The notes beneath the pieces are model-generated. The model ran no database searches, was not told the origin of the DNA, and saw only the letters and a list, made by a program, of their open reading frames with translations. From Candidatus Gastranaerophilales bacterium (GTDB lineage: Bacteria; Cyanobacteriota; Vampirovibrionia; Gastranaerophilales; Gastranaerophilaceae): a stretch of 51,075 nt of DNA. The stretch is from positions 1-51,075 of the forward strand of contig CALUYU010000008.1 of the NCBI GenBank assembly GCA_944325075.1, read 5' to 3'. Each line of letters starts with the position of its first letter. Positions within the stretch are counted from its first letter, which is position 1. Made by a program: the position numbers and the translations under genes. Shown here piece by piece: positions 8,172 through 16,095 of this stretch.

Positions 8172-10819
8172 ATAAGAATATAAAAGTTGCATATTTGCTT
8201 AATTCCCAAAACTGGGAAAATTGTTTTGTATCAATGATCAGTCTAATTAAGAATACAAAAAATTTTCTTGAGATATATTTATTTGAGCATTTTATCGATC
8301 ATAATATTGTTGAAAAATTTTTAGATTATGGACGGCAGCATAAATCAGAATGTTTAATAAAAACAATAAAGTTTACTGAAGCCCAGGCAAAATTACTTCC
8401 ACTGCTCGGGTATCATCATAATACAAGTTTTTGTCGAATTTTAGTACCCATTCTTTGTCCGGAAATTGATAGAATAATTATACTTCCCGGCTGTGCAAAT
8501 ATTATTACAGGTGATTTGTCCAAACTATACAATTTAAATATTCCGGATAATTATATAATGGGTGTTACAGATGATGTTGTAAAATATGACACCCAAACAA
8601 TTGTGAATAATTTACAGACTCAAACTTATAGTAATTTTAATGTAATGCTCTTGGATTGCAAAAAATTCAGGGAACAAAATATTTTTGAAAAATTTAACAG
8701 ATTTATAAAAACGAATTCTAATGCAGATAATTATACAGATATATTCAACATGGTTTTTGATGGATTAAAATTCAAAATAGATCTGGTATATAATTATCAG
8801 GAGCTTGATAATAAAATAAGAATTAGTAAAAAGATTACAAAATCAGAAGAATTTCAAAGAGCCCAAAACAGTCCTTTGATTATTGATTATGTTCATATGA
8901 GTCCGCAAAATGTTAATTTTAAAAGCGCAAATAAAAATATTTGGTGGAAGTATGCTCAAATGGCGCCGTTTGAAGTTAAAGAAATCCATTCATACAAACT
9001 TTCCTCAACTACTGCGCAAAATTCTTTTAAGTACAGCTGGCTTTTATCCAGAATTTGGCCATATATTAAGCCATATTGGTTCAGGATTTTACTTGGTTTT
9101 GCAATTGCTATTCCACTGGGATTGTTGGACGGTGTTACGGCGTTTGCGCTTAAACCTTATATGGATTATGTAATCGGCGGGAAAGCGTTTAATTACAGCT
9201 GGCATAATTTTAGTATCTCTATATCAAGTCTGCAAATGGCATTTTTAATTCCGGCCGGTGTTGTTTTATTTGCTGCATTACAGGGTGTTTTGAGGTATCT
9301 GAACGGATATTTTTCGTATTGGGTTAGTGCACGAATTACCAATGATGTTAAATTTGATTTGTTTGACAGACTTATTCACATGCATCCGCAGTTTTTTGAC
9401 GATAATCCATCCGGTATTGTAATTTCCCGTTATATGGGAGATCCGGGAACCGCGTCTGCCGGGATTGTTGATAATATTAAAACAATTACCACAAGCCTAT
9501 GCGGAGCATTGGGACTTATTGCTGTTATGATTTACAGTTCTTGGCAGCTCGCTTTTATCGGGGTTTTAATTCTTTGTGTTGCTTTTGTCCCGGTAATTTT
9601 AATAAGAAACAGAATTAAAGAAGCTTCCAATAAAGGAATGGTTATTGGAGGGAATATTACGACTAATATTAATGAAACTTACAGCGGAAATAAGGTTATG
9701 GCTGCTTACGGACTGCAGGATAGACAAAACCGGTATTTCCGTGATCAGGTTTGGAAGGCTTATGATATCGGGATGTCTTTATATAAAAGATCCGGCTGGA
9801 TGTCACCTTTGATGTACCTGATTGCTTCTATTGGTATAGCTATAGTTCTGGGTTATGGTACTTATTTAATTAATTCGGGACAGATGACTGCCGGTAGCTT
9901 TGCATCTTTCGTTACTTCTTTGTTGTTGTTATACAAGCCGGTTAAAACTTTGGGAAATACCTTAACCGGAATCCAAAATATTTTTGTCGCAATGGGACGT
10001 GTCTTTGAGTTATTTGATTTAACTCCGGCAATAGAAGATTGCAAGAATCCAAAGGTGTTAAAAGGTTTAAATAACAGTATTGATTTTGAGAATGTTTATT
10101 TTGAATATGTACCGAATAATCCGGTTTTAAAAAATTTCAATTTACACGTTAATAAAAATGAAACTTTGGCAATTGTAGGAAACTCTGGTGGGGGAAAATC
10201 TACATTAGTTAGCCTTTTACCTCGTTTTTATGACATAAAATCAGGTTCAATTAAATTCGATGGTGTTGATATAAGGGAATATTCCCTAAAAAGTTTGAGA
10301 GAAAATATTTCAATGGTATTTCAGGATAATTTTTTGTTCTCAGGAACAATCAAAGAAAACATTATGATGGGGAATCCGGATGCAACAGTTGAGGAACTTA
10401 TGCTGGCAATCAAATCGGCTCATTTACAGGATATGATATCGGAACTCCCTGACGGGTTAGATACTATGCTTGGGGAGCGAGGCTTAACACTCTCCGGAGG
10501 ACAGAGACAAAGGGTTGCAATCGCAAGGGCAATGCTTAGGAATGCGCCTATTGTAATATTGGATGAAGCAACATCTGCTCTGGATAATGAATCTGAAGCT
10601 ATTGTTCAAAAAGCTATGGATAATTTAATGGAAAACAGAACAGTATTCATTATTGCCCATAGGCTTTCGACGATTAAAAATGCCGACAGAATTGCAGTTA
10701 TAAATGAGGGTGAACTTGTTGAACTTGGCAGGCATGATGAGTTAATGCAAATTCAAAACGGACACTATAGAACTCTTTATGAAATGCAGTTTAAAAAACA
10801 GCCAATTGCTGTCAGCTAA
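8168..10819 (+). CDS. GT8-like domain fused to MsbA-type ABC exporter
   Basis: An 883-residue fusion. Residues 1-270 follow the GT8 fold pattern (SFCRILVPILCPEIDRIIIL, TGDLSKLY, MGVTDD, WWKYAQMAPF), but the DxD site is replaced by LPGCAN near residue 105 and the C-terminal metal His of the usual IIH motif is Asp (IIDYVHMS, near 237). The GT8 domain is therefore probably not catalytic. Residues about 290-883 form a full MsbA-class half-transporter: six membrane segments from about 303, Walker A GNSGGGKST near 670, signature LSGGQRQR near 774, Walker B VILDEAT near 797, H-loop IAHRLS near 827. The exporter half would act as a homodimer to flip lipid A core or another lipid-linked glycan. GT8 codons are much more AT-rich than the exporter part. 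No internal start precedes the exporter. Confidence 0.85.
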   Translation: MNKNIKVAYLLNSQNWENCFVSMISLIKNTKNFLEIYLFEHFIDHNIVEKFLDYGRQHKSECLIKTIKFTEAQAKLLPLLGYHHNTSFCRILVPILCPEIDRIIILPGCANIITGDLSKLYNLNIPDNYIMGVTDDVVKYDTQTIVNNLQTQTYSNFNVMLLDCKKFREQNIFEKFNRFIKTNSNADNYTDIFNMVFDGLKFKIDLVYNYQELDNKIRISKKITKSEEFQRAQNSPLIIDYVHMSPQNVNFKSANKNIWWKYAQMAPFEVKEIHSYKLSSTTAQNSFKYSWLLSRIWPYIKPYWFRILLGFAIAIPLGLLDGVTAFALKPYMDYVIGGKAFNYSWHNFSISISSLQMAFLIPAGVVLFAALQGVLRYLNGYFSYWVSARITNDVKFDLFDRLIHMHPQFFDDNPSGIVISRYMGDPGTASAGIVDNIKTITTSLCGALGLIAVMIYSSWQLAFIGVLILCVAFVPVILIRNRIKEASNKGMVIGGNITTNINETYSGNKVMAAYGLQDRQNRYFRDQVWKAYDIGMSLYKRSGWMSPLMYLIASIGIAIVLGYGTYLINSGQMTAGSFASFVTSLLLLYKPVKTLGNTLTGIQNIFVAMGRVFELFDLTPAIEDCKNPKVLKGLNNSIDFENVYFEYVPNNPVLKNFNLHVNKNETLAIVGNSGGGKSTLVSLLPRFYDIKSGSIKFDGVDIREYSLKSLRENISMVFQDNFLFSGTIKENIMMGNPDATVEELMLAIKSAHLQDMISELPDGLDTMLGERGLTLSGGQRQRVAIARAMLRNAPIVILDEATSALDNESEAIVQKAMDNLMENRTVFIIAHRLSTIKNADRIAVINEGELVELGRHDELMQIQNGHYRTLYEMQFKKQPIAVS

Positions 10820-10845
10820 ACGGTTATTTATTAAATTAATTAAAT

Positions 10846-10878
10846 AAAAAAGAGAGGCATTTTAATCCTCTCTTTTTT
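10846..10878. terminator. Bidirectional intrinsic terminator
   Basis: AAAAAAGAGAGG and CCTCTCTTTTTT form a 12-base inverted repeat around a 9-base loop. It has an A-run on one side and a T-run on the other, so it can end both the exporter transcript (+) and the DUF362 transcript (-). Confidence 0.9.
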
Positions 10879-10897
10879 AATTTGGAGCATACTAATC

Positions 10898-11758
10898 TTA
10901 AAGTTTTATAATTTCATATTCACGATTTCCAAGCCCTAGTGCAGCAGCTTCTTCCACTGTATGAATTCCATTTCTGGATTCCATTCGTTTAATTAAATAG
11001 GACTTCCCGGGATCCGGAGAGTTATACACTGCATCTACACAAGCCTGGTCAATTGCAACCGGATCTGTTGAGGCAAATATCCCGATATCGGCCATTCGCG
11101 GCTCATCCGGATTATTATCACAGTCACAATCAACTGAAAGTCTGTTTGCTACATTAATATAAACTATATTTTCTTTTCCCATATAGTCCATTACGGCCTT
11201 ACAAGCCTCTGCCATGCTTTCAAGAAAAGCATTCTGGTTGGAAGACCAGCCTTGCTTTCCTGCTCCATGGATGTTTAATTTCCCGCGGGAAGAGGCAACA
11301 CCTATGGACATATTTTTCAGTGCTCCTCCAAATCCGCCCATTGCGTGCCCCTTGAAGTGAGAGAGCATTAATATTGAATTATAGTTTTTTAAGTTTTTCC
11401 CTACATAATTTTCTTTAAGGTGCTTGCCGCCAATGACCGGTAATGCAAGTTCACCGTTTTCATCCATAATATCGCAAGGCGCAATTGCCATAAAACCGTG
11501 TTCTTTCATTACTTTCCAATGATCTTTTGAATTGCAGCGCTTTCCGCCGTATGCGGTATTACATTCGACTATTGTTCCGTTGACTTTTTGGACTAATCCT
11601 TTGATCATTGCAGGCTGTAGAAAGTTATGTCCTCCGGGTTCTCCGGTTGAAAGCTTTACGGCAACCTTTGGCTTAAGATTAATATTAAGCTTTTCATAGA
11701 TTTCTTCTAAAGCTTCTGAAGATATATTCTCCGTGAAATATACTTTTGATTTTTCCAT
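10898..11758 (-). CDS. DUF362 family protein
   Basis: A 286-residue DUF362 protein of unknown biochemical role; family members are often found with ferredoxins and Fe-S proteins. It has the conserved blocks VAVKLSTGEPGGHNFLQP near 33-50, LSHFKGHAMGGFGGALKN near 134-151, IGVASSRGK, DCDCDNNP near 215 and ASTDPVAIDQACVD near 233. There is no C-terminal ferredoxin module and no signal peptide. AGAGG precedes ATG 11758. The gene lies 15 bases after the decarboxylase-cupin gene, so the two form an operon driven by the MerR-type promoter near 12864-12894. A paralog at the far end of the island (20323-21109) is about equally long but frameshifted. Confidence 0.8.
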   Translation of the reverse strand: MEKSKVYFTENISSEALEEIYEKLNINLKPKVAVKLSTGEPGGHNFLQPAMIKGLVQKVNGTIVECNTAYGGKRCNSKDHWKVMKEHGFMAIAPCDIMDENGELALPVIGGKHLKENYVGKNLKNYNSILMLSHFKGHAMGGFGGALKNMSIGVASSRGKLNIHGAGKQGWSSNQNAFLESMAEACKAVMDYMGKENIVYINVANRLSVDCDCDNNPDEPRMADIGIFASTDPVAIDQACVDAVYNSPDPGKSYLIKRMESRNGIHTVEEAAALGLGNREYEIIKL

Positions 11759-11773
11759 ATTTCCTCTTTTTAT

Positions 11774-12817
11774 TTATTTTAATTTACTGTATTCAGCCTC
11801 ACTAACCTCTTCCAGCCATTCATTAGAACTTCCTTCAGCCGGAATTTCTATTGCAAGATGTGTAAACCAGCTGTCATGCGCTGCGCCGTGCCAGTGTTTA
11901 ACTTCGGCTGGAATATACACTACATCACCAGGATGTAATTCCTGTGCAGGTTTTCCCCATTCTTGATAATATCCGCGGCCGTTTGTTACAAGTAGAATTT
12001 GTCCGCCTTTATGGTGAATATGCCAATTATTGCGGCAGCCGGGTTCAAAAGTTACATTTCCTATAGGAACACCTTTAGTTGTCAACATATTAAGGTAGCT
12101 CTGTCCTATAAAATATTTTGCATAGGCTGTATTCTTTTCGCCTCTTGCGAAAATTTCATGATAACTGCTTTGTTTTGTTTGGTCTAAAATTTCATCAATT
12201 TGATCTTGAGTTAAGCCGGTGTTTTTACCCATTTGAATATGAGAGTTTAACTGAGGCTCAACTCCCGGGATTGTTGATAACGCTGCTATAGTAGCAATTT
12301 CTCTTTCCTGGTTTGTCAAAACTCCTCTTGCAAAAATATCCGCGAATAAATGTTCTTTTAAATAAGCATCAATTGCCGGTGCAAATTCTGCAAAAGCTCC
12401 TTTAACCGGTGCGCCTACAAGTTCTGTTTGGACTTTTGTTCCGTATTCGTTTTTGTCTGTGTCTTTGGTTAGAACTTTCCCTTCTTCTCCTAATTTGTCG
12501 GCAATCCCGTTAGCTTTTCTTGTTTCAGTCACTTGTATAAATGTGTTTATACCGTTTAAACTTCTTGGGAACCCGCAATATGCATACATTTGAACTAGAA
12601 TTTCCTTTATTTCATTAACGGTTAAACCTTCATCTAATCCTCTATTAAGTGCTTTTTCGAGATTCTGTAAGTCTCCTGATGCTGTATAAGATGCAATTGA
12701 GACAATATTTTTTTGTTTTTGAGTCAAAATTTCTTTTGCCATTGTTTTACCTCCAATTAACAATCCAAATGTTATAATCAATGTAAAAAATACTGATAAA
12801 ATCCTTTTTAAATCCAT
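11774..12817 (-). CDS. Carboxymuconolactone decarboxylase-like protein with C-terminal cupin
   Basis: A 347-residue protein with two CMD-like helical modules (about 28-115, containing YAYCGFP, and 140-232) and a cupin_2 barrel (about 250-335) with metal ligands in NNWHIHHKGG and HWHGAAH. CMD-cupin proteins of this type are common beside aldo/keto reductases and flavodoxins; their substrate is not known. From ATG 12817 (good AAGGAGAG site) the first 25 residues form a signal-peptide-like hydrophobic stretch. A second in-frame ATG at 12742, starting MAKEILTQ, has an ideal GGAGG seven bases upstream, so a cytosolic form may also be made. It is transcribed from a MerR-type promoter at 12864-12894 and followed by the DUF362 gene. 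Confidence 0.82.
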   Translation of the reverse strand: MDLKRILSVFFTLIITFGLLIGGKTMAKEILTQKQKNIVSIASYTASGDLQNLEKALNRGLDEGLTVNEIKEILVQMYAYCGFPRSLNGINTFIQVTETRKANGIADKLGEEGKVLTKDTDKNEYGTKVQTELVGAPVKGAFAEFAPAIDAYLKEHLFADIFARGVLTNQEREIATIAALSTIPGVEPQLNSHIQMGKNTGLTQDQIDEILDQTKQSSYHEIFARGEKNTAYAKYFIGQSYLNMLTTKGVPIGNVTFEPGCRNNWHIHHKGGQILLVTNGRGYYQEWGKPAQELHPGDVVYIPAEVKHWHGAAHDSWFTHLAIEIPAEGSSNEWLEEVSEAEYSKLK

Positions 12818-12863
12818 ATTCTCTCCTTAATTTTTATATTTCAGAACTATATATTATTTTTTT

Positions 12864-12894
12864 AGCATACTACATTAGAGTTACTCTCAGTCAA
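12864..12894 (-). promoter_or_regulatory. MerR-type promoter/operator of the CMD-cupin gene
   Basis: On the minus strand TTGACT (12894-12889) and TATGCT (12869-12864) are separated by exactly 19 bp, and the spacer contains the dyad AGAGTAACTCT. A long spacer filled by a dyad is the hallmark of promoters activated by MerR-family proteins. The same arrangement recurs at 16065-16095 and 21715-21745. Confidence 0.75.
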
Positions 12895-12902
12895 GCATTA
12901 AA

Positions 12903-13694
12903 TTAATTTTTGTCCATACTTCCGCTTCTGAATCCCTCCAGATCAAGTGTTATATGTTTTATTCCTATATTTTTTAATGATGTTATTATGTTTTCTTTTT
13001 GGCTTAGGAGTTTGTCAAATTCATTTTTCGGAATTTCTATGCGTGCAATATTATCATGAAGGCGTAAACGGTTTGTTTTAAATCCTTTATTTGTAAGGAT
13101 TTTCTCTCCCTTTTCTATAATATCAAGTTTTTCAGGTGTAATCCTTGTATTATACGGAAGTCTTGTTGCAAGGCAAGGCGTTGATGGTTTATCAAACAAT
13201 TTAATCCCTTGTTCTTTTGCAAATTCCCTGATTTCTTGTTTCGTAATCCCAAACTTGGCAAACGGAGAGATTATTCCTGTTTCCTCAAGTGCTTTTATAC
13301 CCGGTCTGTATTCGCTTAAGTCATCAAAATTTGTTCCGTCAATTATGTATACCAATTGGTTTGATTGTGCGATTTTACTTATTTGGCTAAACAGTATTTT
13401 TTTGCAATGATAACACCGATCTTTGGGATTATTTATTATTATCTGATTTTTTAAAATATCACACTCTGCAATGGTTTGATTTACGTTGTAGATTTTGCAT
13501 AATTCTTTGGTTAAATTTATTTCTTCATCTGTTTGGAATATTGATTTAAAAGTAACAGCAAGAAATTTTTCATTAAGTTTACTGCACAAATACAGGAGCA
13601 ATGTACTATCTATACCTCCTGAAAAAGCAAGACATAAGCCTTGCTTTCCCAGTTCTTGTAAGTAATTTGTTAAGTTTGCAAATTTATTCTGCAT
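12903..13694 (-). CDS. larE: LarE, sulfur insertase for the nickel-pincer cofactor
   Basis: PP-loop ATP pyrophosphatase that thiolates the pyridinium dicarboxylate intermediate in synthesis of the nickel-pincer nucleotide. The PP-loop SGGIDS is at residues 25-30, and KPSTPCLATRLPY at 169-181 holds the Cys (C174) that corresponds to the sulfur-donating Cys of Lactiplantibacillus LarE. Two further cysteines (C94 and C97 in DRCYHC) suggest the type that binds a [4Fe-4S] cluster and can act catalytically, rather than the sacrificial single-Cys type; this is inference. At 263 residues it has the usual length. It overlaps the end of the LarMN gene by 11 bases, so it is co-translated with the lar genes. 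Confidence 0.88.
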   Translation of the reverse strand: MQNKFANLTNYLQELGKQGLCLAFSGGIDSTLLLYLCSKLNEKFLAVTFKSIFQTDEEINLTKELCKIYNVNQTIAECDILKNQIIINNPKDRCYHCKKILFSQISKIAQSNQLVYIIDGTNFDDLSEYRPGIKALEETGIISPFAKFGITKQEIREFAKEQGIKLFDKPSTPCLATRLPYNTRITPEKLDIIEKGEKILTNKGFKTNRLRLHDNIARIEIPKNEFDKLLSQKENIITSLKNIGIKHITLDLEGFRSGSMDKN

Positions 13695-14598
13695 TGACGT
13701 TTACCGTAACTTCTTTTTTGTTAAGGAATTTGCAAGCTATAAACATTATAGCTCCGGCAAAAAGTAACCCGGCAAGATTTCCGTAAACGGAAGGTATTGA
13801 TGAAAGAATTGCAGTTTTTGCCTGAACGGCTTCTGAGATGTTGTATAAAGCATATTGGGACTGCATAACAACAGAGTCTGAAATATTTAGTAATGACCAT
13901 TCCAACCCGTCAGGTTTTGATGAGGCGTATTGGGATATAATTCCTGCAAGAATAAGTGATACTCCGCCAAATGTATATGCAAGATTTTTTTGACTTACAA
14001 ATTTACCCAATAAAATTACTCCGCCGGTTACAACACCTTCTACAATTCCGATTGGAAGATGTATTAGCTGCATTAATCCGGTAAAGTTAAGCAGATTGCC
14101 TGAGATGGAGCCTGAAAGAGCGGCTTCTGCAACAACGGCAATTGATCCAAGCTGGAGGGCTATAACTGATGCAAGAATTGCGCCGGTTACAACTCTTCTT
14201 CTTTCAGCAAGAGGTTTATATACTAAAGGATATGCCACAAAACAAGCTAAAAATCCCATATTGAAAATGTTGCATCCAAGTGCAAGAAGTCCTCCGTCAG
14301 CAAAAAATACTGATTGGACAAGCAGAATTACACACATTGCAAGAAATGCTGCGTAAGGCCCTATTAATGCGGCTAATAATACCGCTCCGACAATATGCCC
14401 GCTTGAACCCGTTGACGGGATTGCAAAGTTAATCATCTGTAACGCAAAAACAAGCATTGTTAAGGTAACTGCCGGAAAGATTTTATCTTTCCCAAAGTTT
14501 TGTCTTGCCTTTTTGTAAGCATAAAATGCTGTTCCTAAAGCAACAGCTATCATAGGTATTCCTGTTACCGGACAAATTATTCCGTTTCCTAAATGCAT
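13684..14598 (-). CDS. LarMN/CbiMN-like nickel permease subunit
   Basis: Membrane substrate-binding component of an energy-coupling factor type nickel (or cobalt) importer, here with LarM/CbiM and a PDGLE (LarN/CbiN-like) segment in one protein of 304 residues. It begins Met-His (MHLGNGIICPVTGIP), the N-terminal metal-binding pair of the CbiM family. It has several membrane helices, a STGSSGHIVGA motif near 62-72, and KPDGLEWSL near 222-230 before the last helix. The RBS AAGGAG lies inside the end of larC, two bases away. No ATPase or T-component gene is in this window. The lar context argues for nickel. Confidence 0.85.
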   Translation of the reverse strand: MHLGNGIICPVTGIPMIAVALGTAFYAYKKARQNFGKDKIFPAVTLTMLVFALQMINFAIPSTGSSGHIVGAVLLAALIGPYAAFLAMCVILLVQSVFFADGGLLALGCNIFNMGFLACFVAYPLVYKPLAERRRVVTGAILASVIALQLGSIAVVAEAALSGSISGNLLNFTGLMQLIHLPIGIVEGVVTGGVILLGKFVSQKNLAYTFGGVSLILAGIISQYASSKPDGLEWSLLNISDSVVMQSQYALYNISEAVQAKTAILSSIPSVYGNLAGLLFAGAIMFIACKFLNKKEVTVNVNAE

Positions 14599-14600
14599 AA

Positions 14601-15374
14601 CTAATCTCCTTTTTCTTGTATTAACATAACTCTTAAAATAGGATTTTCATAAGGCCTTTTTCCGGCGCCGCAGCCTGTTTTTTCTATAACAAATTCCTCA
14701 GGAAGCCTTTCTCCTGTATAAAGGGCTGCTGCGATAGCCGCGCCGGTCGGAGTAATCATTTCTCCGTCATTTTGTGTAATTTTAACCGGAATTTTGTATT
14801 TTGTAAGAATTTTACAAACCGCCGGAACCGGTACCGGTAAAGTTCCGTGCTGGCATTTTACAAATCCCTGCCCTTCCGTTAATGTTGAAAAATATACTTT
14901 ATGAACCCCTATATTGTCAAACAATACTGAAAAACTTACTATATCAGCAATTGAATCAATTGCTCCGACTTCATGAAAATGTACATCTTTTATATCTTTA
15001 CCGTGAACTTCCGCTTCTGCTTCCGCCACAATCTTAAATATTTTTTTTGCTAAGTTTTTAGCATTTTCCGTAATTTCGGCTTTATCAATAATCTGATTGA
15101 CATCATCAAGATTTCTGTGGAAATGGTGAGCTTCTTCATCATGGTGATGGTGCGAATGACCGGTGTGATGTTCTGGTAATATTACGTCAAAATCTGTTGC
15201 TTTTATAGAATTTATCATAACGTTAGATATTTTATATGTAAATTCGTTTTCAAGATTCATTGAGGCTAATGCTTTTTCAAGCTTGCTTTTATCAGCCCCG
15301 AGATCTAAAAGAGCTGCAACTGACATATCTCCTGATATTCCTGATTTACATTCAAAATATAAACTTTTAACCAT
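14601..15374 (-). CDS. larC: LarC, nickel insertion protein, first domain only
   Basis: Related to the nickel-inserting cyclometallase LarC. The N-terminal block YFECKSGISGDM, the central VHFHEVGAIDSIADIV and the ITPTGAAIAAALYTG block fit the LarC1 part. A His-rich stretch (HHTGHSHHHHDEEAHH) near 64-80 can bind Ni. The protein stops at 257 residues after GAGKRPYENPILRVML, where known full-length LarC continues into the CTP-binding LarC2 domain. In Lactiplantibacillus larC that junction is a frameshift site, but here the next gene begins two bases after the stop, leaving no room for LarC2. Either a stand-alone LarC2 is encoded elsewhere or this lineage does without it. Confidence 0.82.
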   Translation of the reverse strand: MVKSLYFECKSGISGDMSVAALLDLGADKSKLEKALASMNLENEFTYKISNVMINSIKATDFDVILPEHHTGHSHHHHDEEAHHFHRNLDDVNQIIDKAEITENAKNLAKKIFKIVAEAEAEVHGKDIKDVHFHEVGAIDSIADIVSFSVLFDNIGVHKVYFSTLTEGQGFVKCQHGTLPVPVPAVCKILTKYKIPVKITQNDGEMITPTGAAIAAALYTGERLPEEFVIEKTGCGAGKRPYENPILRVMLIQEKGD

Positions 15375-15377
15375 GTT

Positions 15378-16058
15378 TTATTCTCCGACAATTTTTCTAT
15401 TTATCTGACTTGCACTGTAACCGGCATTAAATCCGTTATCAATATTTACTACTGTCATACCCTCCGCGCATGAATTTAGCATTGTAAGCAGTGATGACAG
15501 CCCTTTAAAAGAACTTCCGTAACCAACAGATGTTGGAACTGCAATTACCGGAGAATCAACCATTCCGGTTATAATCCCGGCCAATGCCCCTTCCATTCCG
15601 GCAACGGCTATTATTACGTTTGCCTTTCTAATTTCTTCAATTTTAGAAAATAGTCTGTGTATGCCCGCAACGCCTATATCATAATACCTTTTTACATTGC
15701 TTCCGTAAAATTCTGCTGTTTCACAAGCCTCTTCTGCTACCGGAATATCTCCGGTTCCGCCCGTGCAAACGGCAATTTCACCGACAAGTGGAATTTGTTT
15801 TTTTACAAGAGTTACAACTCCGGCGCTTTCATTGTATTTCAATTCTTTAAATTCTTTTGTTAAAATTTTGGCCTGATGGGAGGATACTCTTGTTCCAATA
15901 ACATTTTGTCCGTGTTTTTTAAATTCAGAAAAAATTTTTATCAGCTGCTCATCAGTTTTGCATTCACAAAAAACCGCCTCAGAGGCGCCTCTGCGTTTAA
16001 CTCTTTCTATATCTAATTTTGCAAAATCTATGTCTATGTATTTTTCATTTTTTGGCAT
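15378..16058 (-). CDS. larB: LarB, pyridinium carboxylase/hydrolase
   Basis: PurE-like enzyme that carboxylates and hydrolyses nicotinic acid adenine dinucleotide in the first step of nickel-pincer cofactor synthesis. The C-terminal PurE-like half has CTGGTGDIPVAEEA near 98-112, VAGMEGALAGIITG near 154-167 and the PVIAVPTSVGYGSSFKG block near 171-187. At 226 residues it is slightly shorter than the best-known LarB. The MerR-type -10 box (TAAAAT, 16070-16065) ends only 6 bases before ATG 16058, predicting a leaderless transcript from that promoter. An AAGGAG at 16077-16072 lies 13 bases upstream of the start and can serve read-through mRNA from tatC. Confidence 0.88.
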   Translation of the reverse strand: MPKNEKYIDIDFAKLDIERVKRRGASEAVFCECKTDEQLIKIFSEFKKHGQNVIGTRVSSHQAKILTKEFKELKYNESAGVVTLVKKQIPLVGEIAVCTGGTGDIPVAEEACETAEFYGSNVKRYYDIGVAGIHRLFSKIEEIRKANVIIAVAGMEGALAGIITGMVDSPVIAVPTSVGYGSSFKGLSSLLTMLNSCAEGMTVVNIDNGFNAGYSASQINRKIVGE

Positions 16059-16064
16059 ATGTTT

Positions 16065-16095
16065 ATTTTACTCCTTGATAGCAACTATCAGTCAA
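16065..16095 (-). promoter_or_regulatory. MerR-type promoter/operator of larB
   Basis: On the minus strand TTGACT (16095-16090), a 19-bp spacer with the dyad GATAG-TTG-CTATC, then TAAAAT (16070-16065). The site overlaps the tatC stop codon (the TGA inside TTGACT). Transcription would begin at about the larB ATG. Confidence 0.72.
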
